Assembly (NCBI RefSeq): GCF_021533195.1
Contig: NZ_JAJNKB010000004.1
Span: 1-64,000, forward strand
DNA: 64,000 nucleotides
Reading direction: 5' to 3'
Source of the DNA: Portibacter marinus
GTDB taxonomy: Bacteria; Bacteroidota; Bacteroidia; Chitinophagales; Saprospiraceae
The position numbers were made by a program, and so were the translations under genes. Below the pieces are notes generated by a model. That model was not told the origin of the DNA, searched no databases, and was given only the letters and a program-made list of their open reading frames with translations. This document shows, piece by piece, positions 18,805 to 27,315 of this stretch. Position 1 is the stretch's first letter. Each line of letters starts with the position of its first letter.

Positions 18805-18935
18805 TTTTTCTGTGTAAAGTAGTTATCATTTTCTTGAATGATAAGAACAGAATCGGCAATTGAATAGTAAGGTAACTGAATTTACAACCCCATATCCCCC
18901 CAATCCATATTCATTTGCTAACTAAAATCTTAATA

Positions 18936-20195
18936 ATGAACAAGTTTACATTCGTAATCTTAGTATATCTATTTTATTTACCAACCTTTTTATCTTCTCA
19001 GATTATAGATCTTAGTGTAGTCGGTACGCGAGATGGAAGCGGAGAAATCATTTTAGATGAAAACGAAAATGTATCCCAGATCATCGTGGAAGTTTGGACT
19101 GAAGCTGCTGATTGTAACGGAAATCCACCTTCCATGATTGATGTCGCAATAGATGAAGACATCTATACATTAAATGGATATAATGTTAAAGATCCGAGTA
19201 ATTCATCCACTCCTGAGAAAATTTTTAGAGATACTTTTAATTTAAGCCCTACTTCAGTTAAAATAGCCAACCTTAATGGGTGCAATGCGGCCGCCAGTAT
19301 GGCAGTGTATGAGGTGATCAATTCCAGCGCGAAGCAAAGTGAAGTTGCCGTTGTTGAAACTGAACTTTCAGGAAATTGTATTAATAGAACGTTAGATATT
19401 CAACCTCAGGATGACTCCAGAAGTATAGAAGTAGTCAGCTCGTTACATGAGTTCAAATCAGATGCTGAAGCGAAAATGATAGTGACTGCAGGATCTCAAA
19501 CTGTTGAAGCTTTTCAGTCTGATCTTGTCAACGGTTCTGAAGCCAGCAGAATTGATGTTATGTTGACCAATGTTCCAGGAAATGTAACTGAAATCGATGT
19601 AGAGGTGTGTGATAACGGTGGAGCGGATAGTTTCGGTCCTGGTATCATTTTTACAAATTATGATTATGCTGAATTACTTCCAGTAGATTTAATGAGCTGG
19701 AGTGTGAAGAAATCTGACGATCAGGTCATTATTAATTGGCAAACCTCACAAGAAGTCAACAATGATTACTTTGAAATATTGTACAGTACATTTGATGATG
19801 CGGGTTTTAATACAGCAACAACGGTAAAAGGAAACGGTACGAAGTACTCGTTGACTGAATATAGCATTTCTCTTCCACTCATGGATGGCCGTACTTTGTA
19901 TCAATTAGTTCAAGTGGACTATGATGGACAAAGACAAAGTTTGGGAATAAAAGCAATTGATCATGACCATCATAACACGGGCGTCTATCCGAATCCAGCG
20001 ACTTCTCAGATTAAAGTGCAAACTAGCCTGAATTCAGAAAAAGTCGTGATATATGATTCCGCAGGAAATTTAGTTCGAAAAACAAGGTTGAATGGCCGGA
20101 CCGAAAAAATGGTCAATGTTCAAGACCTAACCGAAGGTCTTTATATGGTCAAGTTTCTTAATGCTGATGAGTCCAAAAAGTTGATTGTCAAATAA
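18936..20195 (+). CDS. Secreted protein with T9SS type A sorting domain
   Basis: About 419 residues from ATG 18936, chosen because the signal peptide (MNKFTFVILVYLFYLPTFLSS) starts there. Residues ~15-225 form an unassigned module that aligns by eye with residues ~690-915 of the left-edge giant protein (shared landmarks EVWTEAADCNG / SVWIERTDCNNG, a PEK motif, an NGC-Ala-Ser stretch, and an LTNVPGN / LENVAGN segment). A fibronectin/Ig-like segment follows (VIINWQTSQEVNNDYFEI). The C-terminus is a T9SS sorting domain: VYPNPATSQIKVQ ... GLYMVKFLNADESKKLIVK. Function unknown; surface-exposed or secreted is well supported. Confidence 0.88.
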   Translation: MNKFTFVILVYLFYLPTFLSSQIIDLSVVGTRDGSGEIILDENENVSQIIVEVWTEAADCNGNPPSMIDVAIDEDIYTLNGYNVKDPSNSSTPEKIFRDTFNLSPTSVKIANLNGCNAAASMAVYEVINSSAKQSEVAVVETELSGNCINRTLDIQPQDDSRSIEVVSSLHEFKSDAEAKMIVTAGSQTVEAFQSDLVNGSEASRIDVMLTNVPGNVTEIDVEVCDNGGADSFGPGIIFTNYDYAELLPVDLMSWSVKKSDDQVIINWQTSQEVNNDYFEILYSTFDDAGFNTATTVKGNGTKYSLTEYSISLPLMDGRTLYQLVQVDYDGQRQSLGIKAIDHDHHNTGVYPNPATSQIKVQTSLNSEKVVIYDSAGNLVRKTRLNGRTEKMVNVQDLTEGLYMVKFLNADESKKLIVK

Positions 20196-20203
20196 TCATA
20201 AAT

Positions 20204-20244
20204 AAAAAGCCAGATTTCCGTACGAATGGAAATCTGGTTTTTTT
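20204..20244 (+). terminator. Rho-independent terminator
   Basis: Perfect 10-bp stem CCAGATTTCC (20210-20219) / GGAAATCTGG (20228-20237) with an 8-nt loop and seven T residues. It ends the T9SS cargo gene. The A-rich left flank could make it work for the opposing ssb transcript as well. Confidence 0.92.
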
Positions 20245-20306
20245 CTTTGTCAAGTGCATCAAATCTATACACGTTTCTGTGTTATGTCAATCTTTTCCAA
20301 CTTGAC

Positions 20307-20660
20307 CTAAAAAGGCATGGGTTCTTCTTTAGGAGACAGTATCTTAAAGCTATTCACCTTGATTTTTGTCACATACCTCACTTCACCTTCCTTTGTTTTG
20401 TAGGTGTCGTTTTTAAGCATCCCTTCTAATTGGACCAGAGAACCTTTTTTAAGCAGTTGGCTCATTAAATCAGCTGTCTTGTTCCAAGCTTCCAGATTAT
20501 GCCAAGTGACCTCCTGAATTCTTTCCCCCTTATCGTTCTTGTAGTAATAATTCGTAGCTATACTGGTTCTACCCACTTTTGCTCCATTGTCCAAGGTGAT
20601 GATTTCTACGTCTTTGCCAAGATTTCCTGTTAATGATACTGAATTTGTGATGTTATACAT
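20307..20660 (-). CDS. ssb: Short single-stranded DNA-binding protein, paralogue 2
   Basis: 117 residues: an OB fold with the SSB signatures SVSLTGNLGKDVEI, VTWHNLEAWNKTADLM and KKGSLVQLEGMLKNDTY. The usual disordered linker is nearly absent; the protein ends EEPMPF, a reduced form of the acidic tip (typically DDDIPF) that binds partner proteins. It is about 70% identical (82 of 117 by hand count) to the SSB encoded 80 bp upstream. Both genes may be one transcript. Which copy is the replicative SSB cannot be told; bacterial replication SSBs are usually longer, so an additional ssb elsewhere in the genome is possible. Confidence 0.92.
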   Translation of the reverse strand: MYNITNSVSLTGNLGKDVEIITLDNGAKVGRTSIATNYYYKNDKGERIQEVTWHNLEAWNKTADLMSQLLKKGSLVQLEGMLKNDTYKTKEGEVRYVTKIKVNSFKILSPKEEPMPF

Positions 20661-20740
20661 GATTTAAAATGTTGTGTGCCATTTGTGACACGGTTATAAA
20701 ATGGTTAATTGAAGGTTAGCATCCATCGGAGAATTTCATA

Positions 20741-21094
20741 TTAGAAGGGCAATGCCTCTTCATTTTTCGTAAGAGCTTTAAAATTGCTGACACGAATTTT
20801 TGTATAATTTCTTACAGAACCTTCTTTGCTTTTGTAAGTATTATTCTTTAGCATTCCTTGCACCTGCACAAGTGAACCTTTCTTTAATAATTGACCCATT
20901 AATTCTGCGGTCTTGTTCCAGGCTTCCACGTTATGCCAGGTTACGTCTTGTACTTTTTGTCCTTTCGAGTTGGTGTAGAACTGATTGGTTGCAATGCTGA
21001 CGTTAGCCACGACGGATCCATTTTCTAGTGTGTTGATTTCGACGTCTTTGCCTAGGTGGCCTGTAAGTGAAACTGAATTGGTAATATTATACAT
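20741..21094 (-). CDS. ssb: Short single-stranded DNA-binding protein, paralogue 1
   Basis: 117 residues with the same OB-fold signatures (SVSLTGHLGKDVEI, VTWHNVEAWNKTAELM, KKGSLVQVQGMLKNNTY) and the tip EEALPF. The upstream flanks of the two copies also look alike near the start codons (GTGTGCC spaced similarly), which supports tandem duplication of gene plus leader. The DNA upstream of this copy (21172-21230) carries a dyad and tandem repeats that could be its control region. Confidence 0.92.
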   Translation of the reverse strand: MYNITNSVSLTGHLGKDVEINTLENGSVVANVSIATNQFYTNSKGQKVQDVTWHNVEAWNKTAELMGQLLKKGSLVQVQGMLKNNTYKSKEGSVRNYTKIRVSNFKALTKNEEALPF

Positions 21095-21410
21095 GATTAA
21101 AGTTTTTGTGTGCCGTGAAGCACGATGAATAAATAATTTCGATGATGCAAATATGAGGGCGGTCTCAAATGTTATTCGGTTTGTAGTCGAATAATATCAC
21201 TTGTAGTCATTTACAAACACTTACAAACACATATAAAATAAGTTAAAACCCTGAATAACAGGTCTTTAAGCTTATTTACTAAAATCAAGAAAAACTCTAA
21301 TTTTTTGTGAATTTATAGTTGATTTAATCGAAAACACTTCTAAATTCACCATTTAATAGCATAAATGAACCAACCTAAATCTTAGCCCTAGCACTAAACA
21401 ATGGACATAC
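21095..21410. promoter_or_regulatory. Divergent control region with dyad and tandem repeats
   Basis: This 316-bp gap between ssb (-) and a methyltransferase gene (+) has no gene. It contains a perfect 7-bp inverted repeat TTATTCG-N9-CGAATAA (21172-21194), TTGTAGTC twice with a 20-bp period (21181, 21201), and TTACAAACAC twice in tandem (21211, 21221). The spacings are whole or double helical turns, as for operator or iteron sites. Function is inference; no exact TAnnTTTG promoter was found here. Confidence 0.5.
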
Positions 21411-22133
21411 ATGATCAAAGAAAAAATACTTCAAGCCTATGAGCAACTTGCAGAATCATACGATGCTTTAATCGATCACAAACCTCACAATGCATTTTAC
21501 GATCGACCCACCTCATTGGAACTCATCGGTGATGTTACTGGCAATCACATTTTAGATGCCGCATGTGGTTCCGGAAAATATGCTGAAATCCTAATGGAAA
21601 AAGGTGGTATCGTGTCGGGATTTGACATCAGTCCTAAAATGATCAAACTAGCTCGGGAAAGAAATCGAAATAATGGAAAATTTTCGGTTCACGATCTCAG
21701 TGAACCATTTTTTCATTTGAATGATCATCAGTTTGATATTGTATTATGCGCTCTTGCCCTTCACTATATCGAAGATTGGAATCTCACCATTCAGGAATTT
21801 TACAGAGTTTTGAAACCTGGAGGTAGGTTAATCATATCTATAGAGCATCCTTTCTTTGAATACACCTATTTTCAATCGCAGAATTATTTTAATACTGAAG
21901 CGGTAGCAACTGAATGGTCAGGATTCGGGGCTCCCGTTAAGATGCACAGTTTTAGAAGATCCTTGCAGGAATGTATCAACCCAATCGTTAAAAACGGATT
22001 TAGAATCATTGAATTAAGGGAGCCTAAACCAATAGCTGAGTTTGCTATAACAGACCCCAAGCACTATCAGGAACTCATGACTTTCCCAGCCTTTATGCAT
22101 ATGAAAGCCATAAAAAATCCCTCTTATTCATAG
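21411..22133 (+). CDS. Class I SAM-dependent methyltransferase
   Basis: 240 residues. The SAM-binding motif I is ILDAACGSGKYAE (residues ~45-57), followed by the acidic residue in VSGFDISPKMI, motif II-like FDIVLCALALHYIEDW and the post-motif RVLKPGGRLIISIEHP. This is the Methyltransf_11/UbiE-like layout; the acceptor is unknown (small molecule or quinone-like are both possible). Its last 10 bases overlap the end of the convergent asparaginase gene. Confidence 0.88.
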   Translation: MIKEKILQAYEQLAESYDALIDHKPHNAFYDRPTSLELIGDVTGNHILDAACGSGKYAEILMEKGGIVSGFDISPKMIKLARERNRNNGKFSVHDLSEPFFHLNDHQFDIVLCALALHYIEDWNLTIQEFYRVLKPGGRLIISIEHPFFEYTYFQSQNYFNTEAVATEWSGFGAPVKMHSFRRSLQECINPIVKNGFRIIELREPKPIAEFAITDPKHYQELMTFPAFMHMKAIKNPSYS

Positions 22134-23086
22134 CTTTCTGCATCTTTCACAATCGTCCCATTTTCGTCTGTTACAGCGAATACAAATCCAGGTTTGATGC
22201 TATATGCTCCATAGGTCCCATCCTTATTCATAGCAATATAACCTACTTGTAATTCAGCCGTATCTTGTCTTCGAACTATGCGCATGACCGCTTCCTTGCA
22301 AGCTTCGTAAGGACTTAGACCTTGTCTCATTAATTCTACAACGAGAAAAGATCCAACGCTACGCATAACGAGTTCACCCATACCCGTAGCCACCGCTGAA
22401 CCAACTTCATTATCCACAAAAAGCCCAGCTCCAATGATTGGACTATCTCCTACTCTGCCCGGCATTTTATAGGCCAAACCACTAGTAGTACATGCACCAC
22501 TGAGGTCTCCATTGCTATCTGCTCCTATGATGCCTATAGTATCATGCAATTCAATGTTGACTTTGGGCTTATACTCAGCAGTTTCAAGCCACTTTATATA
22601 CTCTTGCTTGGATTTTTCAGTCAGCAAATCCTGTTTTTCAAAACCTTGCTCCAGCGCAAATTCAAGAGCGCCAGCCCCACTGAGCATGACATGAGGGGTT
22701 TCTTCCATCACTTTTCTTGCAACTGAGATGGGATGTTTAATGTGCTGTAGAAAGGTAACTGCACCACAATTACCATCTTTATCCATGATACAGGCGTCTA
22801 AAGTCACATTCCCTTCTCTATCCGGTCGCCCTCCATAGCCGACTGATTGATCGGCTGGATCAGCTTCGGGCACTCGTGCTCCTGCTTCTACTGCATCAAG
22901 TATATTACCTTTTTCGGTCAAGGTCTCCCAAGCAGCATTATTTGCTTGAACATTATTCCAGGTAGAAATAATAATAGGTAATTGTCCTGATTCCACTGTC
23001 TTTGTAGATTGGCATGAATTAAGAAATGCTCCCGCTCCTAATGCCAATGACGTATTTATAAATTGACGTCTAGATGGTTTCTTCAT
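22124..23086 (-). CDS. Exported N4-(beta-N-acetylglucosaminyl)-L-asparaginase (glycosylasparaginase)
   Basis: 320 residues of the Ntn-hydrolase asparaginase-2 family. The N-terminus KKPSRRQFINTSLALGAGAF carries a twin-arginine-like RRQF motif and then LNSC, a possible lipobox. The mature enzyme shows the autocleavage site HDTIGIIG, where cleavage before Thr makes that Thr the nucleophile, and substrate-binding blocks PGRVGDSPIIGAG and ATGMGE. Known reaction: it cleaves the GlcNAc-Asn bond of N-glycopeptides after peptide and sugar trimming. An exported copy fits scavenging of glycoprotein debris. It converges with the methyltransferase gene. Confidence 0.92.
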   Translation of the reverse strand: MKKPSRRQFINTSLALGAGAFLNSCQSTKTVESGQLPIIISTWNNVQANNAAWETLTEKGNILDAVEAGARVPEADPADQSVGYGGRPDREGNVTLDACIMDKDGNCGAVTFLQHIKHPISVARKVMEETPHVMLSGAGALEFALEQGFEKQDLLTEKSKQEYIKWLETAEYKPKVNIELHDTIGIIGADSNGDLSGACTTSGLAYKMPGRVGDSPIIGAGLFVDNEVGSAVATGMGELVMRSVGSFLVVELMRQGLSPYEACKEAVMRIVRRQDTAELQVGYIAMNKDGTYGAYSIKPGFVFAVTDENGTIVKDAESYE

Positions 23087-23163
23087 TTTTGGTCAAACAT
23101 TTGTAGTGTATAAGGGTAAGGAAGGTAAGAAAATTCTCTTATCATACAATTAAAATTCTCGAC

Positions 23164-23790
23164 ATGCTAAAAAGATCATTTTATCTTATCATGATTGTTG
23201 TTGCATCACAACTGTCATTACAAGGTCAATTTGAAATCAAAACCAATGTATTGGGATTGGTAACAAACAATTATAATGGGCAGGTAGAATTGCTTTTGGG
23301 GGACAGATCAGGAATGGAGCTCGAGGCCAGCTTTCGAGAAACACCTTGGTTTACAGCACTTTCAGGTTCAGAAATAAAAAATAATGCATTCCGTACAATG
23401 GTTTCTTATAAATACTACATTGTTGGTGAAGATCCCACCGCTGGTTTATACTTCGGACCCTATATTAAATTAAAAGTAGCAGGTCTGGACAATGTACCCA
23501 CTGTTTTAGATGAGAATTATCCGGGGCCGACCAGTGACAATCCTGAGACAGCGGCCGTATTTAACACTGCATTTTTCTTAGGTGCCAATGGTGGTCAAAA
23601 GATAGTTCTGAATAATAATTTTGTGATCGAATACTATGGAGGTTTCGGGTATGCGTTGTTCAATGAAAGGAGAATACGAGAAGAAATATCCGATGAACTT
23701 CGATCTTACCTTGATATCGAAAGAAACTCATTTACCTGGCCACTTGATTTTAGGCTGGGATTCACTCTAGGCTATAGATTTTGGAGGTAA
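23164..23790 (+). CDS. Outer-membrane beta-barrel-like protein (DUF3575-like)
   Basis: 208 residues with a signal peptide (MLKRSFYLIMIVVASQLSLQGQ) followed by FEIKTNVLGLVTNNYNGQVELLLGD (cited in part), the opening style of DUF3575-type Bacteroidota envelope proteins. Alternating polar/hydrophobic strands, YYIVGEDPTAGLYFGPYIKL and a final aromatic-ending strand (LGYRFWR) fit a small outer-membrane barrel. No function can be assigned. The next gene starts inside its last codons. Confidence 0.6.
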   Translation: MLKRSFYLIMIVVASQLSLQGQFEIKTNVLGLVTNNYNGQVELLLGDRSGMELEASFRETPWFTALSGSEIKNNAFRTMVSYKYYIVGEDPTAGLYFGPYIKLKVAGLDNVPTVLDENYPGPTSDNPETAAVFNTAFFLGANGGQKIVLNNNFVIEYYGGFGYALFNERRIREEISDELRSYLDIERNSFTWPLDFRLGFTLGYRFWR

Positions 23791-24425
23791 GAATAATATT
23801 CTACGTGATCTTCACGAGCGCTATTTTGTTTTATAGCTGTGCTCAAATCACCCCTCTTCACAGTGCGAGGACATCAGGAGCGGGAAATCTTACATTGACA
23901 CCCACCATAGACGGTACAGGTTATATTGGGACAGTATTAAACTCACAAGATGCACTGATTCTACCAGGTCTTAGAGCTGAGCTTGCCTATGGCCTAACGG
24001 AACAATTTGATATCATAGCCAGTATCAGTAGTTCTTCTTCAATTAAGACAAGTCTAAAATTTCAATTGTACGGAGATAATTATTCGAGTTTTGCTTTTGC
24101 AGCAATGCCAGGATATGAATATCAAGCAGCCTTAGCTAATGGTAGTACACAAGATGTTTCACAAAGATTGCATTTTCCATTCATCTTCTCCATCCGGGCT
24201 ACTGAGGTGTTTGATTACTATCTAGGGCCAAACTTGGTACTTCAATTTACTGACGATGTACAGAATACGGCATTTCCTGGTGCTTTTGGTGGGTTTGAGA
24301 TAGGAAATAGAATAAAATATAATATTGGTGCTGGAGTGTTTGTACCTTATACTTTTAACATTGGGACTGATGGCTATCTATTCCAATTTGGGATCTCTGC
24401 TATTGTGCCACTCTATACGAAATAA
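23781..24425 (+). CDS. Probable outer-membrane lipoprotein/beta-barrel of unknown function
   Basis: About 214 residues. A hydrophobic leader ends in FYSCAQ, a plausible lipobox; the rest is rich in strands and Gly/aromatic residues (GYEYQAALANG, FGGFEIGNRIKYNIGAGVFVPY) and may be a barrel. The start is uncertain: the only upstream option that keeps a charged N-terminus is a TTG at 23781, overlapping the previous gene by 10 bp. A GGAGG at 23783-23787 lies within these first codons, so a non-ATG start a few codons later (for example ATA at 23793 or GTG at 23805) is also possible. It is probably coupled to the preceding gene. Confidence 0.6.
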   Translation: MEVRIIFYVIFTSAILFYSCAQITPLHSARTSGAGNLTLTPTIDGTGYIGTVLNSQDALILPGLRAELAYGLTEQFDIIASISSSSSIKTSLKFQLYGDNYSSFAFAAMPGYEYQAALANGSTQDVSQRLHFPFIFSIRATEVFDYYLGPNLVLQFTDDVQNTAFPGAFGGFEIGNRIKYNIGAGVFVPYTFNIGTDGYLFQFGISAIVPLYTK

Positions 24426-24524
24426 TTGTGTACTTAATTATCATTGAATCAACTGACCACGCAGTGTTCCAGATGCATAAGAAATATTCATGAAGTTTAC
24501 TGGGATGAGTAGACCAGGCGAGAT

Positions 24525-24851
24525 CTAAACAGAAAAACTTTCACCACAGCCGCAGGTACGTGAGGCATTAGGATTATTAAAATAAAATCCTTTACCTTCC
24601 AATCCTCCTGAAAACTCTAAAGTAGTATTGCATAAATACAAAAAGCTTTTAAGGTCAGTCACCACTTTAACACCATTATCAAAGAATTCCTGATCATTAG
24701 GCTTGGTCTCATTATCAAAGTCCAAAGTGTACGATAAACCAGAACAGCCCCCACTAGTGACAGAAACGCGGACAAAAAAATCATCCGCGATATCACCTTG
24801 TTGTATTATTTCTTGAATACGCTCCTTAGCACTATCTGCTACATAAACCAT
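24525..24851 (-). CDS. iscA: Iron-sulfur cluster assembly A-type carrier
   Basis: 108 residues of the HesB/IscA family. The three conserved cysteines are present: SGGCSGLSY near residue 35 and the C-terminal SRTCGCGESF. A-type carriers deliver Fe-S clusters to apo-proteins. The gene begins one base after iscU ends and closes a minus-strand iscS-iscU-iscA group. Which A-type subgroup it belongs to (IscA, ErpA or SufA) cannot be settled by eye; the symbol follows the context. Confidence 0.9.
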   Translation of the reverse strand: MVYVADSAKERIQEIIQQGDIADDFFVRVSVTSGGCSGLSYTLDFDNETKPNDQEFFDNGVKVVTDLKSFLYLCNTTLEFSGGLEGKGFYFNNPNASRTCGCGESFSV

Positions 24852-24852
24852 A

Positions 24853-25257
24853 TTACTTAGCTTCTACTTCTACTAATTTGTTTTTGGTCTTATAATCTTT
24901 GATCGCACTTTTAATAGCGTCTTCTGCTAAAACTGAACAGTGAATTTTCACTGGTGGTAAGGCCAATTCCTCTACAATATCCATATTATCGATACTGAGT
25001 GCTTCATCAATAGATTTACCTTTTAACCACTCTGTAGCTAATGACGAAGATGCGATTGCAGACCCGCAACCGAAAGTCTTAAATTTAGCATCTTTGATTT
25101 TGCCATTGGTTTCATCGACCTCAATCTGGAGCCTCATCACATCACCACACTCGGGTGCACCGACAAGACCAGTGCCCACATTGTTTTTGGATTTATCCAA
25201 TGTTCCTACATTCTTAGGATTTTTAAAATGCTCTAATACTTTATCTGAATATGCCAT
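24853..25257 (-). CDS. iscU: Fe-S cluster scaffold protein
   Basis: 134 residues. IscU cysteine ligands are in GAPECGDVM, FGCGSAIASS and LPPVKIHCSVLAEDAI. The LPPVK motif, recognised by the HscA chaperone in known systems, is conserved, although hscA, hscB and fdx are not beside it. It receives sulfur from IscS and builds [2Fe-2S] clusters. Confidence 0.95.
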   Translation of the reverse strand: MAYSDKVLEHFKNPKNVGTLDKSKNNVGTGLVGAPECGDVMRLQIEVDETNGKIKDAKFKTFGCGSAIASSSLATEWLKGKSIDEALSIDNMDIVEELALPPVKIHCSVLAEDAIKSAIKDYKTKNKLVEVEAK

Positions 25258-25314
25258 TTTGCTTTTTTTTCTACTAATTTAACGAATATTAATGATGCTT
25301 AGTTCATTAATTCT

Positions 25315-26535
25315 CTAATGTTCTGTCCACTGTACAGATTCTAAATCCACTCCTTCTTTATACATTTCCCAGATTGGACTTAAATCTCTCATGTGCTTTA
25401 CTCCCTTTGTCACCATCTCCAAAGCGGTATCGACTTCCTCCTCGGTGGTAAATCTACCCAGACTAAACCTGATAGATGAGTGGGCAAGATCATCTCCCAG
25501 TCCCAAAGCAATTAAAACATACGAAGGCTCCAAAGAAGCTGAAGTACATGCCGAACCTGAAGATACAGCAACATTCTGATTAAAAGTCATCATTAATCCC
25601 TCTCCTTCCACATGTTTAAAAGATATATTGGTAACATGCGGCATTCTGTGTTCCGTATTTCCATTGACATAGACCTCTTCTAAATTATTAAGAAATCCCT
25701 GTTCTAACTTATCTCGCAACTTCGATAAACGCTCCGCGTCCTCATGCATTTCTTTCTTGGCAAGTTCTGCAGCCTTTCCAAAACCTACGATTCCCGGAAC
25801 ATTCAATGTACCTGACCTCATACCCCTTTCATGACCACCGCCATCCATCTGTGCTGTCACTTTAACTCTTGGGTTCTTACGATTAACAAATAGTGCGCCT
25901 ACGCCTTTCGGACCATACATTTTATGAGCCGTGAAAGCCATTAGATGAACGCCCACTTCCTTCGGGTTCACAGGAATCTTTCCTACAGCTTGAGTAGCAT
26001 CGCTCATAAATAGCACCCCATGTTTCTCACAAATCTCACCTATCTCTTTCATAGGTTGAATGACTCCCGTCTCATTGTTGGCCCACATAATAGAAACCAA
26101 AATGGTTTTATCTGTAATGGCATTTTCGAGATCTTTCAGGTCCAACAATCCATCCCGCTGCACTTTAAGATAAGTGACTTCACCACCGATCTTTTCAATT
26201 TTCTTACATGCATCAAGAACAGCTTTGTGTTCTGTTTCTAACGTGATAATATGATTGCCCTTTCTCTTATACATCTCGAAAGCACCTTTCAAAGCCAAAT
26301 TATCGGCTTCTGTGGCTCCTGATGTGAATATGATCTCTTTAGAATCAACATCGATCAGATTAGCGATCTGCTCACGTGCATAGTCTACAGCTTCTTCAGC
26401 TTTCCACCCAAAAGGATGGCTTCTGGAAGCAGCATTGCCAGGTATTGAGTGAAAGTAGGGTACCATGGTGTCAACCACCCTTGGATCCACCGGAGTGGTT
26501 GAATTATTATCTAGATATATTAATTGTTCGCTCAT
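25315..26535 (-). CDS. iscS: Cysteine desulfurase
   Basis: 406 residues from the ATG at 26535; a TTG one codon upstream is less likely. PLP-enzyme motifs are seen: [28 protein letters not shown], the PLP Lys in [13 protein letters not shown], and the active-site loop Cys in [14 protein letters not shown]. The long loop and class I layout support IscS/NifS rather than SufS. It supplies persulfide sulfur to IscU encoded 57 bp downstream. No iscR is visible next to it. The putative promoter upstream overlaps a 16-bp dyad. Confidence 0.95.
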   Translation of the reverse strand: MSEQLIYLDNNSTTPVDPRVVDTMVPYFHSIPGNAASRSHPFGWKAEEAVDYAREQIANLIDVDSKEIIFTSGATEADNLALKGAFEMYKRKGNHIITLETEHKAVLDACKKIEKIGGEVTYLKVQRDGLLDLKDLENAITDKTILVSIMWANNETGVIQPMKEIGEICEKHGVLFMSDATQAVGKIPVNPKEVGVHLMAFTAHKMYGPKGVGALFVNRKNPRVKVTAQMDGGGHERGMRSGTLNVPGIVGFGKAAELAKKEMHEDAERLSKLRDKLEQGFLNNLEEVYVNGNTEHRMPHVTNISFKHVEGEGLMMTFNQNVAVSSGSACTSASLEPSYVLIALGLGDDLAHSSIRFSLGRFTTEEEVDTALEMVTKGVKHMRDLSPIWEMYKEGVDLESVQWTEH

Positions 26536-26552
26536 CAAGTATTTTATTTAAC

Positions 26553-26571
26553 ATTTGCAACTGCAAATATA
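26553..26571 (-). promoter_or_regulatory. Putative isc promoter -7 box overlapping a palindrome
   Basis: On the minus strand TATATTTG (26571-26564) matches TAnnTTTG exactly and would start the transcript about 20 nt before iscS. A perfect dyad ATTTGCA-AC-TGCAAAT covers 26553-26568 and overlaps this box. No -33 TTTG is found at the expected spacing, so the call rests on the -7 box and the dyad. Confidence 0.45.
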
Positions 26572-26675
26572 GCGTATATCACTATAAATCTTTGGTTTTG
26601 CACCAGACGTTTTAGTAATTTACACTATTAACAAGCGAATGGAAGATTAGTTCTTTCCGAAGGTGAATAATAAAG

Positions 26676-26730
26676 TAGGCAGCCTTCCCTGTTCAAGAGA
26701 GTCGAAATCAAGCTTCGGGTCGGCTGCCTA
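26676..26730 (-). terminator. Hairpin element downstream of the small lipoprotein gene
   Basis: Perfect 9-bp inverted repeat TAGGCAGCC (26676-26684) / GGCTGCCTA (26722-26730) with a 37-nt interior that can form further short pairs (CCC/GGG, GAA/TTC). It begins 9 bp past the lipoprotein stop codon and is followed on the minus strand by an AT-rich tract without a long T run. It could be a terminator or a structured RNA. Confidence 0.5.
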
Positions 26731-26738
26731 TCATCCTA

Positions 26739-27122
26739 CTAAAGTTTCGTTCCCACAATCGTGAAATCGTGCCTTATGTTGTCGATCCATATGATATAAT
26801 CGAGCTGAATGCTGTAGTCAAAGAATATGCCTTCGCCTACAAGCGTGACGCCATCAGCTAGCCATTGCTCTCTAATGACGATATCTTTATCCCACTCATG
26901 TTCGTTACGGATCCTGGCTTCTAAGACAGCCCAGTTTTCACCATCCCAAGGTGCATCAATGAGTATCCTGTTCCCGCGATCTGATGAAACACTTATCGAA
27001 AAAGGTCCACTTACACCTACCACATTAGCTTCATAAACGCCTACCACTGGCAGTATTTCTTCGTCGTACTTTTCACATGAAATGATGATAAGTGTCAGGA
27101 AAATCAGGGCAACATATTTCAT
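26739..27122 (-). CDS. Small lipoprotein of unknown function
   Basis: 127 residues from the ATG at 27122 (an in-frame TTG at 27128 is less likely). The signal MKYVALIFLTLIIISC ends in the lipobox IISC, so lipid anchoring is likely. The mature part (GVYEANVVGVSGPFSISVSS) is strand-rich and about 110 residues, like the small Bacteroidota lipoproteins that often have a lipocalin- or Ig-like fold; I do not recognise a family. It stands alone between iscS and meaB, ahead of a hairpin element. Confidence 0.75.
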   Translation of the reverse strand: MKYVALIFLTLIIISCEKYDEEILPVVGVYEANVVGVSGPFSISVSSDRGNRILIDAPWDGENWAVLEARIRNEHEWDKDIVIREQWLADGVTLVGEGIFFDYSIQLDYIIWIDNIRHDFTIVGTKL

Positions 27123-27297
27123 CTTCAATTTTTTTATATTGGTTAATTTATGAAAGAATGACGATGATGCTGGTTAAAAAGTAGCACAATAGGAAAAGCT
27201 TAATTTTTCATTAACTTTTCTTTAAATTATTTCGTTCAACTCTTAAATATTCCTTAGCAAGCGACCATTACATATTACATTTTTTCATAATAAGTTC

Positions 27298-27305
27298 TAT
27301 CTTTG
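27298..27305 (+). promoter_or_regulatory. Putative -7 box for the meaB operon
   Basis: TATCTTTG is an exact TAnnTTTG match. The -33 position holds TTAC, a partial match at 19-nt spacing. The predicted transcript would start only a few bases before the ATG at 27316, so an almost leaderless mRNA or a start further downstream is implied. Confidence 0.35.
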
Positions 27306-27315
27306 AATTTTTTCA

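Noticed and set aside
26674-26740. Hairpin after the small lipoprotein gene, considered as a tRNA
   Set aside because: There is no cloverleaf: D-arm, anticodon arm and TPsiC arm spacing are absent, only one long stem is present.
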